NCBI RefSeq assembly: GCF_014873915.1
Contig: NZ_JADBEJ010000008.1
Span: forward strand, 558,001-622,000
DNA length: 64,000 nucleotides
Origin: Amycolatopsis roodepoortensis
Lineage (GTDB): Bacteria; Actinomycetota; Actinomycetes; Mycobacteriales; Pseudonocardiaceae
Direction of reading: 5' to 3'
Shown here: piece after piece, positions 1 through 7,886 of the stretch
How positions within the stretch are numbered: position 1 is the stretch's first letter
How the letters are laid out: every line of letters begins with the position of its first letter
Notes under the pieces: generated by a model
Databases searched by the model: none
What the model saw: only the letters and a program-made list of their open reading frames with translations
What the model was told of the DNA's origin: nothing
Made by a program: the position numbers and the translations under genes

Positions 1-443
1 AGACGTCGTACGACTACACCCGGCCGTACTGGGACGAGATCGGCGTGACGATCGCCGGGCGCCACGTCTTCGACCTGACGGACGGCTGGGACGGGAAGCC
101 GCCGAGCGGCATCGACCACGTGGTCGTCGTGACGCACCGCCCGGCACCCGAGGGCTGGGACCCCGAGGCGCCGTTCCACTTCGTCGATGGCGTCGAGGCG
201 GCCGTGGCCAAGGCGCGGGAACTCGCGGGTGACCGCGTGGTGGAGGTCGCCGCCGGTGACGTCGGTGGCCAGGCGCTCGCCGCGGGCCTGGTCGACGAGG
301 TGCGCATGGACGTCGCACCCGTGGTGCTCGGGTCCGGCAAACGCTACTTCGGGTCGGTCGAGGCACAGCACCTGCTGGAGGATCCCGACGTGGTGCTCCA
401 GGGCGACCGGGTACTTCACCTGCGCTATCGGGTGCGCCGGTGA
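1..443 (+). CDS. Dihydrofolate reductase family protein (RibD C-terminal), 5' partial
   Basis: Only the last 147 or so residues are in the window; the reading frame is open from base 3, so the start lies upstream. The visible part has the pattern of the RibD C-terminal/dihydrofolate reductase-like fold: a TIAGRHVFDL stretch, then VVVVTHRP, an alternating helix/strand region, and the terminal block MDVAPVVLGSGKRYFG that closes the NADPH-binding fold in this family. Family members are NADPH-dependent reductases acting on pteridine- or pyrimidine-like substrates, but many stand-alone actinobacterial copies have no known substrate. Ends 4 bp before the convergent metallopeptidase gene. The family call is good; the substrate is unknown. 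Confidence 0.8.
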   Translation, partial: TSYDYTRPYWDEIGVTIAGRHVFDLTDGWDGKPPSGIDHVVVVTHRPAPEGWDPEAPFHFVDGVEAAVAKARELAGDRVVEVAAGDVGGQALAAGLVDEVRMDVAPVVLGSGKRYFGSVEAQHLLEDPDVVLQGDRVLHLRYRVRR

Positions 444-447
444 AGCC

Positions 448-1359
448 TCAGCCCAGGCTCCTGGCCGCGAAGGTGTCGCACCGCGCGGGCTCGCCGGTCT
501 CGAAGCCGGTGGTGAACCACTTCTTCCGCTGAGCCGACGTGCCGTGGCTGAACTTCGACTCGTCGACCCGGCCGCCGCCGAGCTTCGACTGGATGTAGTC
601 GTCACCGATCCGCGAAGCCGTGTCCAGCGCGGAGTCGATGTCCGCCTGGGTGACGTCGGTGATCAGCGGCCGCCCGGATTCGGTCGGGGTGGTCGTGGCG
701 TGGTTCGCCCAGACGCCGGCGTAGCAGTCGGCCTGCAGTTCGAGCCGCACGGAACCGGACGTCGGCCCGCTCCCGGTGCCCTTTTTGGACACTCCGGTGA
801 GGTTCTGCACGTGGTGCCCGTATTCGTGGGCCAGCACGTACGCCTCCGCGAAGGGCCCGCCCTGCGCGCCGAACCGGCTGCGGAGTTCGTTGAAGAAGTT
901 GAGATCGATGTAGACCTCGGAGTCGCCGGGGCAGTAGAACGGCCCGACGTCCGAAGTCGCGCTACCGCAGGCGGTGTTCACGCCGCCGTTGAAGAAGTTG
1001 GTGACGGCCTTGCGGTAGGTCGAGCCGGACCGCTGGAACTCCTGTCCCCAGTAGTCCTGGATCGAGTTGATGAAGCCGACGATCGCGCAGTCGTGGTTCC
1101 GGTTCGCGTCGGCGCCGGTCTTGCACTCCTGCGCCAGGGACGTGTTGTCCATCTGCTGGCCGGTGCCGACGCCGCCGAGGCTGCCCGAAGACGGGTTCAG
1201 GCTCACGCCGCCGAACTGGGAGATGAGGAAGTAGATGACGAGGCCGACCACGCCGAGCCCGCCGCCGCCGAGTGCCACCCGGCCGCCGATACCGCCACCA
1301 CCGCCACGCAGGTCCTCGACCTCGGAGGTGTCCAGGCCCGCGCCTTCGTCGAATCGCAC
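448..1359 (-). CDS. Neutral zinc metallopeptidase (YpfJ/KPN_02809 family), membrane-anchored
   Basis: 303 residues from the GTG at 1359, which gives MRFDEGAGLDTSEVEDLRGG, the usual N-terminus of this family; upstream in-frame codons read as non-family sequence, and no Shine-Dalgarno is visible, so the mRNA may be leaderless. A glycine-rich stretch precedes one membrane segment (VVGLVIYFLISQF). The catalytic zinc motif HEYGHHVQNL lies in the C-terminal half, followed by the family's ELQADCYAGVW block, which holds a further acidic ligand. The C-terminal domain should face outside the membrane. Substrate unknown. Convergent with the RibD-type gene. Confidence 0.88.
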   Translation of the reverse strand: MRFDEGAGLDTSEVEDLRGGGGGIGGRVALGGGGLGVVGLVIYFLISQFGGVSLNPSSGSLGGVGTGQQMDNTSLAQECKTGADANRNHDCAIVGFINSIQDYWGQEFQRSGSTYRKAVTNFFNGGVNTACGSATSDVGPFYCPGDSEVYIDLNFFNELRSRFGAQGGPFAEAYVLAHEYGHHVQNLTGVSKKGTGSGPTSGSVRLELQADCYAGVWANHATTTPTESGRPLITDVTQADIDSALDTASRIGDDYIQSKLGGGRVDESKFSHGTSAQRKKWFTTGFETGEPARCDTFAARSLG

Positions 1360-1897
1360 GGGGGAAAGCGTAGCCGGAAGATCCCGGATATGCCTGGGTG
1401 CGGCCACCCGGAGGCGCCGCACCCAGAACTACCGAGGTTGTCTTGTTCCGATCGCCGGTTGGCCGCGATCACCGGGCCGGCGCCGGGCACTGCCGAGGCG
1501 GTCGAAGAGGCCGCGAACCCGAAACAGGCCGGAGTGACGCCGAATGCGCGAGAATTGTCGAGCGCATCTTGAGATGCCCGCGCTCATCGCTGTTCGCAGT
1601 CGCGACCGACCCGGTCCTTTCCGTTCCGGTCGCGGGGACACAGCAGGCGGTCAACCGCGAGAATCACCCGCCATACCATCACCTGACCCTTCCCGGCTGG
1701 GGAGCAGGTCCGGCGACCTTCGAGGAGATCGCCGCTACTTGCCCGACCATCCGCTGACAAGCAGAATGCGCCTTTTCTCGCCGAGTCTCAACCTTTTCGT
1801 AACCCTCCTTCGGGCGAATGTCCCGCCGGGTTTTTCACGGGCCGAAAAGTGACCGGTGGGTATGCGCCTTGTGCGATCAACGCTCTACGCTGCGTGG
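1360..1897. other. Intergenic region, no convincing gene
   Basis: About 540 bases lie between the divergent metallopeptidase and MarR genes. Open frames here lack family-like sequence and ribosome-binding sites. One short perfect inverted repeat, GCATCTTGAGATGC at 1564-1577, could be a regulator site. No RNA gene was recognised. Confidence 0.6.
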
Positions 1898-2401
1898 ATG
1901 GCGGTGGAGCAGAAGGAAGTGCGCTGGCTGTCCGAGTCCGAGATGGTCGCCTGGCGCTCGTACATCGTCGCCACCATGCGGCTGCGGCAGCGCCTGCATC
2001 GCGAACTCTCCGAGCGCCACGACGTCACCCTCGCCGACTACGAGGTCCTGGTCTGCCTTTCGCTCCAGCCCGACCGGCGGATGCGGATGACGGAGCTGGC
2101 GAGCATGCTCGGCTCGACCAAGAGCAGGCTTTCGCACCAGATGGTCCGGCTGGAGGCCGACGGGCTCATCCGCCGCACACGCGACCCGGCGGACAAACGC
2201 GGTGTCGTCGCGGAGATGACGGAAAGCGGCGCGAAGCTGCTGGAGGGCGCCGCGCCGACGCATGTCGAGGGGGTCCGCGAGCATCTGATCGACCTGCTGA
2301 GCCCCGAAGAGCAGCGGGTGCTGGGGCAGGCTTTCGGCCGCGTGCTGGATCACCTGTCGGAGATCGACGGCCTTCCGCGCCTGCCGCCGATCACTTCTTG
2401 A
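1898..2401 (+). CDS. MarR family transcriptional regulator
   Basis: 167 residues from the ATG at 1898 (MAVEQKEVRWLSE); 14 codons upstream are open but look non-coding. The winged helix is clear: MRMTELASMLGSTKSRLSHQ is the helix-turn-helix, and LEADGLIRRTRDPADKRGVV is the wing with the DxR signature of MarR proteins. These proteins form dimers that bind palindromic sites and are often released by phenolic or oxidising ligands. The 3' end overlaps the convergent ECF sigma gene by 11 bp. No obvious target gene stands next to it, so ligand and regulon are unknown. Confidence 0.88.
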   Translation: MAVEQKEVRWLSESEMVAWRSYIVATMRLRQRLHRELSERHDVTLADYEVLVCLSLQPDRRMRMTELASMLGSTKSRLSHQMVRLEADGLIRRTRDPADKRGVVAEMTESGAKLLEGAAPTHVEGVREHLIDLLSPEEQRVLGQAFGRVLDHLSEIDGLPRLPPITS

Positions 2402-3545
2402 GGGCGTTGAGCCGCGCGGCCTGACGGGTCAGATGCGCGCGCTCGGCCAGGTTGGCCGCCTTGTCGGCGGCCTCGCCGTACAGCCGCGCCGCCGTCGCCA
2501 GGTCGCCGTCGCGTTCGTGGAGGTACGCCGCCACCGCCGCGTATCGCGGTAGCGAGTCGTCCAGTTCCGCGAGCGCGGCCAGCCCCGCGCGCGGTCCGTC
2601 CGCCTCGCCGACGGCCACCGCGCGGTTGAGCCGGACGACCGGGCTGCCGGTCAGCCGCGCGAGTTCGTCGTACCACTCGACGATCTGCACCCAGTCGGTC
2701 TCTTCGGCGGTGGGCGCGTCGGCGTGGAGCGCCGCGATGGCGGCCTGCGCCTGGAACTCGCCCAGCCGGTCACGCGCCAGCGCCGCCTGAAGGATCTCGA
2801 CGCCCTCGGCGATCAGGCGCGTGTCCCACTCGCCGCGGTCCTGCTCGGCGAGCGGGATCAGCTCGCCGCCGGGCGCCGTCCGCGCGGCGCGGCGGGCGTG
2901 GTGGAGCAGCATGAGGGCGAGCAGTCCCGCGACCTCGGGATGGTCGATCGAGGCCGAGAGGCGGCGGGTGAGCCGGATGGCTTCGGCGGCGAGGTCGACG
3001 TCGCCGGAGTAGCCCTCGTTGAACACCAGGTAGAGCACGCGGAGCACGGTGGCGACGTCACCCGCCTGGTCGAACCGCACCCCGGAGACGGTGCGCTTGG
3101 CCCGGCTGATGCGCTGCGCCATGGTCGCTTCGGGGACCAGGTACGCCTCGGCGATCTGGCGGGTGGTGAGCCCGCCGACGGCGCGAAGGGTGAGCGCGAC
3201 CGCCGAAGACGGCGTCAGCGACGGGTGGGCGCACAGGAAATAAAGCTGCAGCGTGTCGTCGGCCTCGGGGACGGGCCCGGGGGCGGGCTCCTCGTCGACG
3301 AGGTCTTCGCGACGGCGACGGGCGGCGTCCGACCGGGCCATGTCGAGGAACTTGCGCCACGCGACGGTGACGAGCCAGCCTTTCGGGTCCTTCGGCCGGT
3401 CGCCGGGCCAGACGCGGACGGCTTCGATCAGCGCTTCCTGCACGGCGTCCTCGGCCGTCGCGAAGTCGGCGCCGCGGCGGCAAAGGATTCCGAGGACGTT
3501 CGGCGTGAGGCTCCGGAGCAGGGCCTCGTCCAGCTCGGCGCTCAC
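2391..3545 (-). CDS. ECF sigma factor of the ECF42 type with C-terminal TPR-like extension
   Basis: 384 residues from the GTG at 3545, which overlaps the stop of the upstream DGPF gene in a GTGA junction. The N-terminal half holds sigma region 2 (ATAEDAVQEALIEAV, then DPKGWLVTVAWRKFLD) and region 4 (LTTRQIAEAYLVPEATMAQR). The remaining 200 or so residues form helical repeats ending in LTRQAARLNALKK. A long extension of this kind and a co-transcribed DGPF (YCII-like) protein are the hallmarks of the ECF42 group, which has no classical anti-sigma factor; the extension and the DGPF partner are thought to take part in control. The target promoter is unknown. Confidence 0.9.
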   Translation of the reverse strand: MSAELDEALLRSLTPNVLGILCRRGADFATAEDAVQEALIEAVRVWPGDRPKDPKGWLVTVAWRKFLDMARSDAARRRREDLVDEEPAPGPVPEADDTLQLYFLCAHPSLTPSSAVALTLRAVGGLTTRQIAEAYLVPEATMAQRISRAKRTVSGVRFDQAGDVATVLRVLYLVFNEGYSGDVDLAAEAIRLTRRLSASIDHPEVAGLLALMLLHHARRAARTAPGGELIPLAEQDRGEWDTRLIAEGVEILQAALARDRLGEFQAQAAIAALHADAPTAEETDWVQIVEWYDELARLTGSPVVRLNRAVAVGEADGPRAGLAALAELDDSLPRYAAVAAYLHERDGDLATAARLYGEAADKAANLAERAHLTRQAARLNALKK

Positions 3546-3949
3546 TCCGTGGTGAGGAGTTGCTCGCTCAGGACCGGGCGCAGTTCGAGCCACTCGTGGA
3601 TCGGTTTCCCGCCCGCTCCCGGGGCGGCCGACAGCTCGGCCGCGAGTTCGAGCGCCCGCTCGTAGCTGTCGACGTCGATCACCATGAAGCCGGCGATGAG
3701 GTCCTTGGTCTCGGCGAAGGGGCCGTCGGTGACCGGCGGCTTGCCCTCGCCGTCGTAGCGGACGAAGGTGCCTTCGGGGGCGAGAGCCTGCTCCTGGACG
3801 AACTCGCCGGTCTCCACGAGCCGGGCGGCGAAGTCCTTCATGTAGTGCATGTGGGCGGTGATCTCGTCCGGGGCCCAGTGGTCCATCGGCACGTCGTTGA
3901 CCGCCGCCGGAGCGCCGCGGTAGTGCTTGAGCAGCAGGTACTTGGGCAT
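3542..3949 (-). CDS. YCII/DGPF-domain protein, partner of the ECF42 sigma factor
   Basis: 135 residues. The diagnostic motif VTDGPFAETKDLIAGFMVID lies in the second half, inside a small ferredoxin-like fold of the YCII superfamily. The gene precedes the sigma factor gene and overlaps it by 4 bp, so the two are translationally coupled. Conserved pairing of DGPF proteins with ECF42 sigma factors is established, and the protein is presumed to sense or transmit a signal, but its chemistry is not known. The ATG at 3949 starts the family-typical MPKYLLLKHYRG. Confidence 0.88.
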   Translation of the reverse strand: MPKYLLLKHYRGAPAAVNDVPMDHWAPDEITAHMHYMKDFAARLVETGEFVQEQALAPEGTFVRYDGEGKPPVTDGPFAETKDLIAGFMVIDVDSYERALELAAELSAAPGAGGKPIHEWLELRPVLSEQLLTTE

Positions 3950-3964
3950 GCCGGAAGGGTAGTG

Positions 3965-3999
3965 GAAACGGCGGCGCCCCCGGGGACGCCGCCGTTTTC
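3965..3999 (-). terminator. Hairpin downstream of tRNA-Ser(UGA)
   Basis: An 11-12 bp GC-rich inverted repeat (AACGGCGGCG paired with CGCCGCCGTT) lies just 3' of the tRNA gene on the minus strand and upstream of the DGPF gene. The T-run after the stem is short, so it could be a weak terminator or processing signal. Confidence 0.55.
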
Positions 4000-4007
4000 A
4001 AGACTGG

Positions 4008-4093
4008 CGGTAGCGGTGGGATTCGAACCCACGGAGGACAGAGCCCTCGCATGTTTTCAAGACATGTTCCTTCGGCCGCTCGGACACGCTACC
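4008..4093 (-). tRNA. tRNA-Ser (anticodon UGA)
   Basis: An 86-nt serine-type tRNA. The acceptor stem is GGTAGCG/CGCTACC, the anticodon arm has stem CATGT/ACATG with loop CTTGAAA (anticodon TGA), there is a long variable arm (GAGGGCTCTGTCCTC), and the T-loop is TTCGAAT. The discriminator base is G and no CCA is encoded. Confidence 0.96.
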
Positions 4094-4137
4094 GCTGTCG
4101 AGGGTATCCGACGGGTTCTGGTTGGGATGCTTCGGAT

Positions 4138-4482
4138 CTAGTCGAAGTCCCAGTCGGTCAGGATGCCCACGAAGATGAAGGCGGCCAGGAGCAGCACGAT
4201 GATGGCGACGCCGATGTAGCCGATGATGATCGCCGCGAGCGCCATCCCCTGACCGCCGGCTTCCCCGCGTTTGGCCTTGGAATGCGCGATATGCCCCATG
4301 ATGACGCCCGCGATCGACGGCAGCCCGCTGCACGCGACGAGGCTGGCGATCGACACGACGAGCGCCGCGATCGCCAGACCTTGTTCCTGCGGCGGCTGCG
4401 GCGGGCCGTATCCATAGCCCGGTTGCTGGTACGGCTGACCGTAGGGCTGCTGGTGACCGTAGGGGTCTTGCGGGTATGTCAC
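4138..4482 (-). CDS. DUF4190-type small membrane protein
   Basis: 114 residues. A proline-, glutamine- and tyrosine-rich cytoplasmic tail (about residues 1-33, rich in PYGQPYQQPGYGYG) is followed by two hydrophobic segments (LAIAALVVSIASLVACSGLP and ALAAIIIGYIGVAIIVLLLAAF) separated by GHIAHSKAKR. This layout is typical of DUF4190 proteins, very common in actinobacteria and of unknown role. It sits just upstream of the tRNA-Ser gene on the same strand. Confidence 0.85.
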   Translation of the reverse strand: MTYPQDPYGHQQPYGQPYQQPGYGYGPPQPPQEQGLAIAALVVSIASLVACSGLPSIAGVIMGHIAHSKAKRGEAGGQGMALAAIIIGYIGVAIIVLLLAAFIFVGILTDWDFD

Positions 4483-4505
4483 CCGCTCACCGTAACCGCC
4501 GGGGT

Positions 4506-4793
4506 TCAGGAAGCCTGGCTCTTCGCGGCCTTTGCCGCGATTCGCGCCTGGACTTCGGGGCGGCGCAACGGCGGCACCGTCGCCGGCGGCTGACGGCGTG
4601 CGGGCAGCTCGGTCAGCAGCCGCCGGGTGATCTCGGTGATCTCGGCGACGGCGGCCTCGAAGGGCTCGCGGGTGGCGTCGGAAAGGCTCTGCACCCCGGA
4701 CACCTTGCGGACGTACTGGCGGGCGGCGGCCTCGATCTCGTCCGGCGTCGCCGCCGGCTCAAGCCCTCGAAGCGTCGTGATGTTCCGGCACAT
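4506..4793 (-). CDS. DUF2277 family protein
   Basis: 95 residues from the ATG at 4793, giving MCRNITTLRGLEPAATPDEI, the invariant start of DUF2277 proteins; the 16 open codons upstream are not part of the family. The rest is helical and ends in an Arg/Pro/Ala-rich tail. Members are small actinobacterial proteins of unknown function whose MCRNI(x)LxxxEPPAT start is the only strong signature. It is 23 bp upstream of the DUF4190 gene on the same strand, so they may be co-transcribed. Confidence 0.85.
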   Translation of the reverse strand: MCRNITTLRGLEPAATPDEIEAAARQYVRKVSGVQSLSDATREPFEAAVAEITEITRRLLTELPARRQPPATVPPLRRPEVQARIAAKAAKSQAS

Positions 4794-4906
4794 GACTCGA
4801 TGGTAAGTCCGTCCACCGACATTTCCGAGTGAGCGGATCACACAGTCGGTTAAAAGCTGCCTTGGTTCGTTGACGCCGAAAAACGCGGTTGGGCACCCTC
4901 GGCGGA

Positions 4907-5851
4907 GTGCCCCTCAGACCCCGCTCTCTTCGCCGTGCGCCCGTCGAGCCGATCCCCGAACCGGCCGAACCCTCCCCGATTCCGGAACAGGTCTGGCAGC
5001 GCGTCCCGATCGACGCCCTGATCGACCTGGTCACCGAGGTCTTCACCGCACACGATCTGCCGTGGTCGCGCGCCAGGATGGCCGCCGAGGCGTTGTGCCA
5101 CGGCGATCTCACCGGAACACCGGAGTCCGGTGTCGCCGAGCTGACGAGGCTGCATCTGCCGATGCTGGCCGACGGGACGGTGCGGCCGAGGGCCGAACCG
5201 CTGATGATCGCCGACCGCGGCGCCGCGGCACTGATCGACTACCGCCGCGCGCCCGGCCTGTGGGCCGTCGGTGACGCGATGGACCGGGCGGTTTCGCGGG
5301 CCGGCCGGTACGGCGTCGGGCTCATGTCGGTCCGCGGCGTCGGCCCGTTCGGGCGCGCCGGGCATCACGCGGCGAGGGCGTTGCCGCACACCATGATCGG
5401 GCTCGTCATGGCGGCGGGTGGTGAGCTCGGGAAGGCCGCGAATCCGCTCGGCATGGCCGCTCCGGCCGGGGCGTATCCCGAATTCGTCCTCGACCTGGAG
5501 ACACTGGCGGATGTCGATAGCGCGGCCGTCGCCGGTTTCGCGCTGCTGGTGGAGATCTTCGCCGGGGTGCTGTCGGGGGTCGGCGACCACGATCACGACA
5601 CGGGCCTGATGGTGATGGCGATCGCGCCGACGACGCTCCGCAGCGCCGACGGGTTCTACAAGGCCGCCAGCGCGTTGTTCGGCAGCCTGCTCGGCTGGGA
5701 GGGCGGCACCCCGGTCCGCTATCCGGGCTGGCGCGAGGCGCAGTACCTCGAACAGTGCCAGGCGCTGGGGGTCCCGCTGAACGAGCCGGTGCACCGCGAG
5801 CTCGAAGCGCTCGCGCGGGCGTTGCGCCTGGCGCCGTTGCAGGGCCGCTAG
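4907..5851 (+). CDS. LDH2/malate-lactate dehydrogenase family oxidoreductase
   Basis: 314 residues from the GTG at 4907; an in-frame TTG at 4889 is an alternative. The protein follows the LDH2 (Ldh_2, YiaK/ComC-like) pattern: an N-terminal helical domain with ELTRLHLPML, a central region VGLMSVRGVGPFGRAGHHAARAL that carries the family's substrate/NAD region and a conserved histidine, and EFVLDLETLADVDSAAVAGF near the middle. It is a little shorter than typical members (about 340-350 residues). Family enzymes reduce or oxidise 2-oxo/2-hydroxy acids with NAD(P)H. No pathway partner is adjacent, so the substrate is open. The 3' end overlaps the convergent S4 gene by 4 bp. Confidence 0.8.
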   Translation: MPLRPRSLRRAPVEPIPEPAEPSPIPEQVWQRVPIDALIDLVTEVFTAHDLPWSRARMAAEALCHGDLTGTPESGVAELTRLHLPMLADGTVRPRAEPLMIADRGAAALIDYRRAPGLWAVGDAMDRAVSRAGRYGVGLMSVRGVGPFGRAGHHAARALPHTMIGLVMAAGGELGKAANPLGMAAPAGAYPEFVLDLETLADVDSAAVAGFALLVEIFAGVLSGVGDHDHDTGLMVMAIAPTTLRSADGFYKAASALFGSLLGWEGGTPVRYPGWREAQYLEQCQALGVPLNEPVHRELEALARALRLAPLQGR

Positions 5852-6066
5852 CCCAGGACGACGCGGCCGCCTTCGCCGCCGACCTCCACGACGTCGCCGT
5901 TCGTCAGCTGACGGCCGCGCCGGACCTCCACCTCGCCGTTGACCGTGACCTCTTCGGCGTCGAGGAGGTCTTTGGCGTGCGAACCGTCTTCGGCGAGGTT
6001 CGCCAGCTTGAGGAACTGGCCGAGCCGGATCGGCTCTCCGGTGATCGGGACGTCGTGGATGCTCAT
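5848..6066 (-). CDS. RNA-binding S4 domain protein (YaaA/YlmH-like small S4)
   Basis: 72 residues, essentially one S4 domain. The fold's signature is visible: IRLGQFLKLANLAEDGSHAK for the two helices, then VTVNGEVEVRRGRQL and GDVVEVGGE for the beta part. Small stand-alone S4 proteins bind structured RNA, often on ribosomes, but have no assigned partner here. It starts 7 bp after the upstream protease gene, so it is likely on the same transcript although functionally unrelated. Confidence 0.85.
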   Translation of the reverse strand: MSIHDVPITGEPIRLGQFLKLANLAEDGSHAKDLLDAEEVTVNGEVEVRRGRQLTNGDVVEVGGEGGRVVLG

Positions 6067-6073
6067 GGGGAGA

Positions 6074-6796
6074 TCATCCCCGTGCGTCCATCTTGCGGTA
6101 CAGGGTGGCGACGTCGGTGTCGAAGTAGCTGCTGTAGGACGTGTCCGGATCGTCCCCGCCGTACAGGTAGCCGCCGATCACGCCGACGACCGTGCCGAGT
6201 TCGGTCTCGGGGTCGGCACCGATCACCCACGGGCCGCCGCTGGTGCCGGTCGTGAAACCGGGGCAAGCGACGCGCATCTGGTAGGTGTCGGCCTGTGCGC
6301 TGGAGCCGTGGCAGACGACCGGCGCCTCCCGTTCGTCGGGATAACCGGTCAGGGTGATCGCATGGGCGAACCCGCCGCCGGTCAGCAACGTGTTGGCGCC
6401 GGTGACGCTTTCGAGGGTCTTCGTGCTCCCGGTCTGATGGGCGGTCGCGAAGCCGACGTCGAGGTCCGGGTCGGAGGACTCGGCCCACCCGTCCGGAACC
6501 CGCGGATCCGTGACGTCCCAATAGCCATACGGCGCGACACCGTCGTGATAGCCGGGCGCGAACGAGATCCCCGTCGCGTAATCGCCGCCTTCGCCGTCGT
6601 GGAGGCAATGTGCCGCGGTGAGCAGGAGGTCGCCGGGGCCGCTGTGGACGACGCTGGCCGTGCAGAAATGCGTCCCGTCGAGGAAGAGCGCGCCGATCGC
6701 CGGGTTGATGCGCGGCCCGGCCTGGGCGCCGGGATCCGGCACCGCGGAGCAACCGGACAGAACGGCACAGAGCACGAGCAACAGGGCGCGGCGCAT
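6074..6796 (-). CDS. Secreted lipoprotein serine protease, trypsin-like (S1 superfamily)
   Basis: 240 residues. The N-terminus MRRALLLVLCAVLSGC is a lipoprotein signal peptide with the lipid-modified cysteine at residue 16. Catalytic residues of a chymotrypsin-fold protease can be placed: His63 in LLLTAAHCLHDG, Asp113 in DLDVGFATAH and Ser186 in FTTGTSGGPW. The domain resembles V8-like/trypsin-like actinobacterial lipoproteins. It should act on the outer face of the membrane. Cleavage specificity cannot be read from the sequence. Confidence 0.88.
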   Translation of the reverse strand: MRRALLLVLCAVLSGCSAVPDPGAQAGPRINPAIGALFLDGTHFCTASVVHSGPGDLLLTAAHCLHDGEGGDYATGISFAPGYHDGVAPYGYWDVTDPRVPDGWAESSDPDLDVGFATAHQTGSTKTLESVTGANTLLTGGGFAHAITLTGYPDEREAPVVCHGSSAQADTYQMRVACPGFTTGTSGGPWVIGADPETELGTVVGVIGGYLYGGDDPDTSYSSYFDTDVATLYRKMDARG

Positions 6797-6903
6797 CGCC
6801 TTCCTTTCGCTCGTCCACGGCTGCCGGGTTCCAGGTCACCATAAGTGGTTCGCGAACACAGCCGGAATCGATCAACGCACAGCGAGCTCACAGCCGTAGT
6901 ATG

Positions 6904-6920
6904 TGTTACCTCCGGTAACA
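6904..6920. promoter_or_regulatory. Perfect inverted repeat, likely operator of the SDR gene
   Basis: TGTTACC-TCC-GGTAACA is a perfect 7-bp inverted repeat with a 3-nt spacer, 22 bp before the SDR start codon. A -10-like TAGTAT lies immediately upstream (about 6896-6901), so a bound repressor would cover the transcription start. Size and symmetry fit a TetR-type dimer; no regulator gene stands beside it. Confidence 0.7.
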
Positions 6921-6941
6921 GTCGAGCGGGTTGGAGCGGGT

Positions 6942-7766
6942 ATGAAGTCGTTCACGGACAAGGTCGTGGTGATCACGGGCGCGGGCTCGGGGATCGGCAA
7001 GGCGCTCGCGATCGAACTGGCGGGGCGGGGCGCCCGGCTGGCGCTTTCCGATGTCGACGCCGTCCGTGCGGCGGGCACCGTGGCGGAGTGCGAGAAGGCG
7101 GGCGCGACCGCGAAGGCGTACGCGCTCGACGTCGCCGACCGTGACGCCGTCCTCGCGCACGCCGAGGAGGTCGCCGTGGATTTCGGCGGCGCCAACATCG
7201 TGGTGAACAACGCCGGGGTCGCGCTCGGGGCCACGGTCGAGGAAATGACCTGGGACGACTACGACTGGCTGATGGGGATCAATCTAGGCGGCGTGGTCAA
7301 CGGCACGAAAGCCTTTCTGCCGCAGGTGATCGCTTCGGGCGACGGGCATGTCGTCAACCTTTCGAGCGTGTTCGGCTTCATCGGCGTGCCCACGCAGAGC
7401 GCCTACAACGCGGCGAAATTCGCGGTGCGGGGGTTCACCGAGGCGCTGCGGCAGGAAATGCTGATCGCCAGGCATCCGGTCAAGGTCAGCTGCGTGCATC
7501 CCGGTGGCATCAAGACGAATATCGCGCGTGACGCGCGGGGCGGCGTCGAGCGGGACATCGACAAAGCCGCCGAGGGATTCGAAAAGATCGCCAGGACGAC
7601 GCCGGAGAAGGCCGCGCAGACCATCGTGCGCGGTATCGAACGGGGGACGGCGCGCATCCTGATCGGTCCGGACGCGTATGCCATCGACGCGATTCCCCGC
7701 GTGCTCGGCTCCTTTTACCAGCGGCCGCTCGCCCTGTTGGGGCGCATGGGAATGAAACGGCTCTGA
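6942..7766 (+). CDS. Short-chain dehydrogenase/reductase (SDR)
   Basis: 274 residues from the ATG at 6942 (MKSFTDKVVVITGAGSGIGK); the open frame extends 13 codons upstream but through the operator. Classical SDR signatures are complete: TGAGSGIG cofactor loop at residues 12-19, NNAG around 89-92, Ser142 in NLSSVFGF, and the catalytic Tyr155/Lys159 in YNAAK. The C-terminus (FYQRPLALLGRMGMKRL) resembles mycobacterial SDRs linked to lipid or xenobiotic metabolism. Expression is probably controlled at the palindrome in its promoter. Substrate unknown. Confidence 0.9.
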   Translation: MKSFTDKVVVITGAGSGIGKALAIELAGRGARLALSDVDAVRAAGTVAECEKAGATAKAYALDVADRDAVLAHAEEVAVDFGGANIVVNNAGVALGATVEEMTWDDYDWLMGINLGGVVNGTKAFLPQVIASGDGHVVNLSSVFGFIGVPTQSAYNAAKFAVRGFTEALRQEMLIARHPVKVSCVHPGGIKTNIARDARGGVERDIDKAAEGFEKIARTTPEKAAQTIVRGIERGTARILIGPDAYAIDAIPRVLGSFYQRPLALLGRMGMKRL

Positions 7767-7886
7767 ACGGAGTAACCCTCCGTGCTCCGGACGGCTCGGG
7801 ATAACTCGATCGGGGTGCGTTACTTACGGCGGCGTCGGAAATGCACCACAATGCTCAAGTTCGTGATTCCGCTTCCGGAGGTCCCC

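Noticed and set aside
1398..1757. A 119-codon plus-strand frame between metallopeptidase and MarR genes
   Set aside because: Mixed codon use, no ribosome site and no domain-like sequence.
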